A stretch of 64,000 nucleotides of DNA, taken from positions 29,707,125-29,771,124 of the forward strand of contig NC_132894.1 of the NCBI RefSeq assembly GCF_030463535.1, read 5' to 3'. A model generated the notes under the pieces. That model ran no database searches. It was not told where the DNA came from and worked only from the letters and a program-made list of their open reading frames with translations. Origin of the DNA: Salminus brasiliensis. Its lineage: Eukaryota; Chordata; Actinopteri; Characiformes; Bryconidae. Every line of letters starts with the position of its first letter. Position 1 is the first letter of the stretch. A program made the position numbers and the translations under genes. Shown here in pieces: positions 61,031 through 64,000 of this stretch.

Positions 61031-64000
61031 CTGCAAGCAGTTAACACAACGTCCCATGGCAAAATAAAAAACGGGAAGGGGGTAAAACGGGGAAAATGCC
61101 AAAAAACGATAAGAACAGAGGAAGGGAAGGGATTTGTGGGGATGCACAATGACAGAATGGAGGGAAAGAACCATGTTAATGAGTTAATCAGGGGAGTGGT
61201 GGTGGCGGGGTGGGGGCAACATGGATTGGGAGGGAGAAAGAGAGAGAATATTCTATTAGAACATCAAGAGACAGTCACATACATCTCAAGACTACTGGTA
61301 CTACTGCTACAAGACCAAGAACAGTTCAGTAAACTAGCTTTAGTGCACTACTGATATTAATAGTGTGGACATAAAGAAGAAACAGACCTTTAATAAGACA
61401 GAAAACACAGAATATACTTTTAAATGAACAGTCCTTTCAAAAAGAAAGATATTTACATGGTTTTCGACTTTCCCAAATGTAGACGCAGACGCAGTCAATG
61501 TTTAGTGTGTAGAGTTTACTTCTTTGGCTCTGTGATGGAGCTACAAGACTACTGTAGTAAAGTAATAGAAGTGTATACCCCACTAGTCTGCATGGTGCAA
61601 AAAGCATGGCTATGTTCTGCATAGTGTCGCTTTCCTACAAAAAACCTTTTCCGTTTCTGTTGTTTTCAACTTTTTGATTTAATGTGAATCCGGCAGTTGT
61701 TTTTCCATTGTGTCCGCCATAAAAAATTATGATCAGGGCCCCGAGTGGTCCAGCGGACTAAGGCACTGTCACTATGATCTGAGTAACGCTGGTTCAAATC
61801 CCGGTTATGCGGCTAGCCATCGGCAGCCGAGGCCCATTCCATTGGTCTTGCTCTCTCCAGAGTGGGTAGATAGCACTCTCTCCCTACATCGCTTCACTGC
61901 AGTGCTTGCCATCACTGGTGTCTGCAGGCTGGTGCGTTGCAGCACCAGGTTGCCCAGAGATGTTGCATCAGTAGCAGTTCAAAAAATGAACTAGGTATGG
62001 GTTGGGTATAATGGGTAAAAAATTAGATAGAATTTATATAAAATAAAAAAACATGATCATAATAGAAATGCTCCAAAATGACTTAAATACATAAATTTTC
62101 TTTACATTGATTTCCATTAATAATTGAGTTGCCATTTTTAAAAATTCAAGGTTTCTGCTCGTAAGCGAGGATATTATGCATATATATATTAGAATTAAAT
62201 AAAACAAACATAAAAAACAAAATCCACTCTGACTGGTCAAACTGAGTCGCATGTCCAGAAATCCAAATAGTTGCTGTCATGGAAAAATGGCAGCTTTTCA
62301 GCAAAAAGGAAAAAATCTTCTTTACTTTTAACAGAAGTCGCACACATTTCATCCATCCTTCAAGTCATTTTGGAGCATTTCTATTGGTCCTGCCATTTTG
62401 ACACAATATAAAGGACGACTGCCAGAGTCACATTATGTCATAAACAGTGAAAAACAGTATAACTTGATTAAAAAAGGCCTGATTTCCCTTTTTCACCATT
62501 CATTTTGGACAGCAGAAAATCTGTCCTGCTCAAATAGATATAAGCTACCTGTCTGTACAAAGCTGTACTCGCCTCAAATCACCTTAGGTTAAGTCATTTC
62601 TAGTAGACGTGTTCTGTACAGTATGGTAACAGTCCCAGAAACCACATAAACAAGCCTATTCAAGATTACCTGACGAAGCTTCTTAGTGTTTATAGGCTAA
62701 AGAAGCAAATTTCAGACACAAGACATGTCGCATGCATGCTGATCATGCGGCAGACATGCTGATCGAAAACATTTGGTGTATGGGAAACTACCCCCTTAAA
62801 TTTTAACCCCTCGTTCATACTGTGCAGAGGTTAAGGAATAAGATGCCTCACATGACTGTGGGCTCAAGAAACACAGCGCTGTTCAGAGACAAATGCTTCC
62901 TTCTTATTTTCTGCTAAGCTCCGAGAACAGCGCCCTTGTCTAAATCAAGGTTTCACAGGAACGCTTTCAAGATAGAAAACCTTTTCCATGGAAGAAAACA
63001 GCTCTCGCTGACGCACGCAGGGTTCAGTGGCCTCTTGAGAGGCAGAACAGATGCAGCCCAGAGTGACCACCCCCCTCCTCCGCCACGCAGCTATAGCTTT
63101 CCGATCACGGCAGCTCTGCTGCAGCTCTCCGGCTCGTGTGCTGCAAGGCCGCGGACACAGAGGGTCAGCCGGCGGCAGCTGGACAATGCGGCTCTGTACG
63201 GATCCGATCCTATTAAATGTGAAGTAGTCTACCTGATGCTAGATTGCGCTTTGAACCACCTGTTTTCCCAGGCACTTGCGCCAGTCTGGCCAGGGTGCGA
63301 ATGGTGGGAAAGTGTGCTCGCGTATGTGAGAAAAAACAAAACACGAGCGGTCTCTGGCTCACACCCTTCACTGCACGCGAAGCACTTTAAGAAGACTCTG
63401 GGAGAAAAACACTGGAACTGCTTTACACAGTGCAGCAGCAATGAAGCAGCTATTTTTATAGCCCATTGTGCCGGCTCAGTGTTTCCACAGCACATTCTTC
63501 ACAACTTTGGTTTCATAAATGGAATGAAGATTGCATCCAATCTCTGCAGCCAGTGGCTACTATAAACGTTTTAAAGGGCCTCCATCATGGAAGACTGGAT
63601 TTACTTAGTTTTATGGGAATAAAGATGTTTGAGACAACATGCAAATACTGCTAAAGCTTCGAAATGCAGTCCACATATAGAAACAGAGCTCCAAAACAAC
63701 CTGGTTTTATATGACCGCTCTTCTGATGTCTCAAGAACCAGCTCATTTACATACGTCCACCCATTCAGCTCTACCAATATCCATTCCCACTGCAGTTCAT
63801 AGGAGTGTTTCAGCTCAGAGTGCTTTTTGATCGAGGCACCCCATCCAGCACACACTCGTTGAAAAGCCGACTTTGCATGACGCCAACATTGACATTTAGT
63901 TGAAAGTGAAAGGTGAAAAGCCGGCATTTTTAGTTCGTTGAAAAACGTCTAGAAAGAGACGCCCCTCTACGTCTAAATTAAACGTGCTGCACTGCTGAAA
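61031..64000 (-). other. neo1 intron, right edge
   Basis: Apart from the SINE at 61737-62026 I see no exon on either strand. The 209-codon open frame on the + strand at 62936-63565 starts at a TTG and has no recognisable domain. The part around 63060-63200 is richer in G+C and CpG than its surroundings. Confidence 0.6.
61737..62026 (+). mobile_element. tRNA-derived SINE, family 3
   Basis: Box A (TGGTCCAGCGG, 61746-61756) and box B (GGTTCAAATCC, 61791-61801), then the body ttggtcttgctctctccaga, shared with 22358-22690, and a gggttgggtataatggg tail. Confidence 0.8.

Overview
The window is vertebrate nuclear DNA, almost certainly from a teleost fish. It has GT-AG split genes with vertebrate orthologues, long introns rich in microsatellites, and tRNA-derived SINEs and Tc1- and hAT-like relics of the kinds common in fish. 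Several repeats recall those of otophysan fishes (characins, catfishes), but that is an impression from memory and the species cannot be named. No bacterial, viral or CRISPR-like system is visible.

Three protein genes account for the coding sequence. (1) The left half, about 1-32,300, holds all but the 5' end of csnk1g1 (casein kinase 1 gamma 1) on the + strand. Ten constitutive exons run from 1163 to the stop at 29740 and encode 362 residues, from about residue 61 of a 422-residue kinase onward. I also see a 108-nt phase-0 cassette exon at 24615-24722 and a 24-nt microexon at 28720-28743; both keep the frame. (2) rps17 (small-subunit ribosomal protein eS17) is complete on the + strand at 37821-41141. 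It has five coding exons, the first being just the ATG, a 5'TOP-like leader and a poly(A) signal at 41154. (3) The right third carries the 3' half of neo1 (neogenin) on the - strand, from 61030 down to the stop at 45834-45832. Thirteen exons encode the last two fibronectin type III domains, a juxtamembrane linker split over two small exons, the transmembrane helix and the whole cytoplasmic tail with its P1, P2 and P3 motifs. The Ig domains and FN3 domains 1-4 lie beyond the right edge. rps17 and neo1 are tail to tail; csnk1g1 and rps17 are in tandem.

The rest is introns, UTRs and intergenic DNA with many repeats. The most striking are: an array of about 19 copies of a 66-bp minisatellite (10.4-11.7 kb) that is open in four of six frames; a 674-bp hAT-type element with an exact 8-bp target duplication (23511-24184); at least four copies of one Tc1-type MITE family in neo1 introns; two Tc1-like transposase pseudogenes in csnk1g1 and an internally deleted Tc1-like copy 5' of rps17; five tRNA-derived SINEs; two LINE-like 3' tails, one ending just upstream of the rps17 promoter; a 0.7-kb (CATC)n compound microsatellite; and a 15-bp inverted repeat enclosing an (AT)n tract.

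The three genes have unrelated jobs: a palmitoylated membrane kinase acting in Wnt/LRP6 signalling, a ribosomal protein, and a netrin/RGM receptor. They are neighbours by synteny (the human orthologues are all on 15q), not as a pathway. I found no convincing new biological system. The most useful observations are the cassette and micro-exons, the minisatellite and the datable transposon copies.
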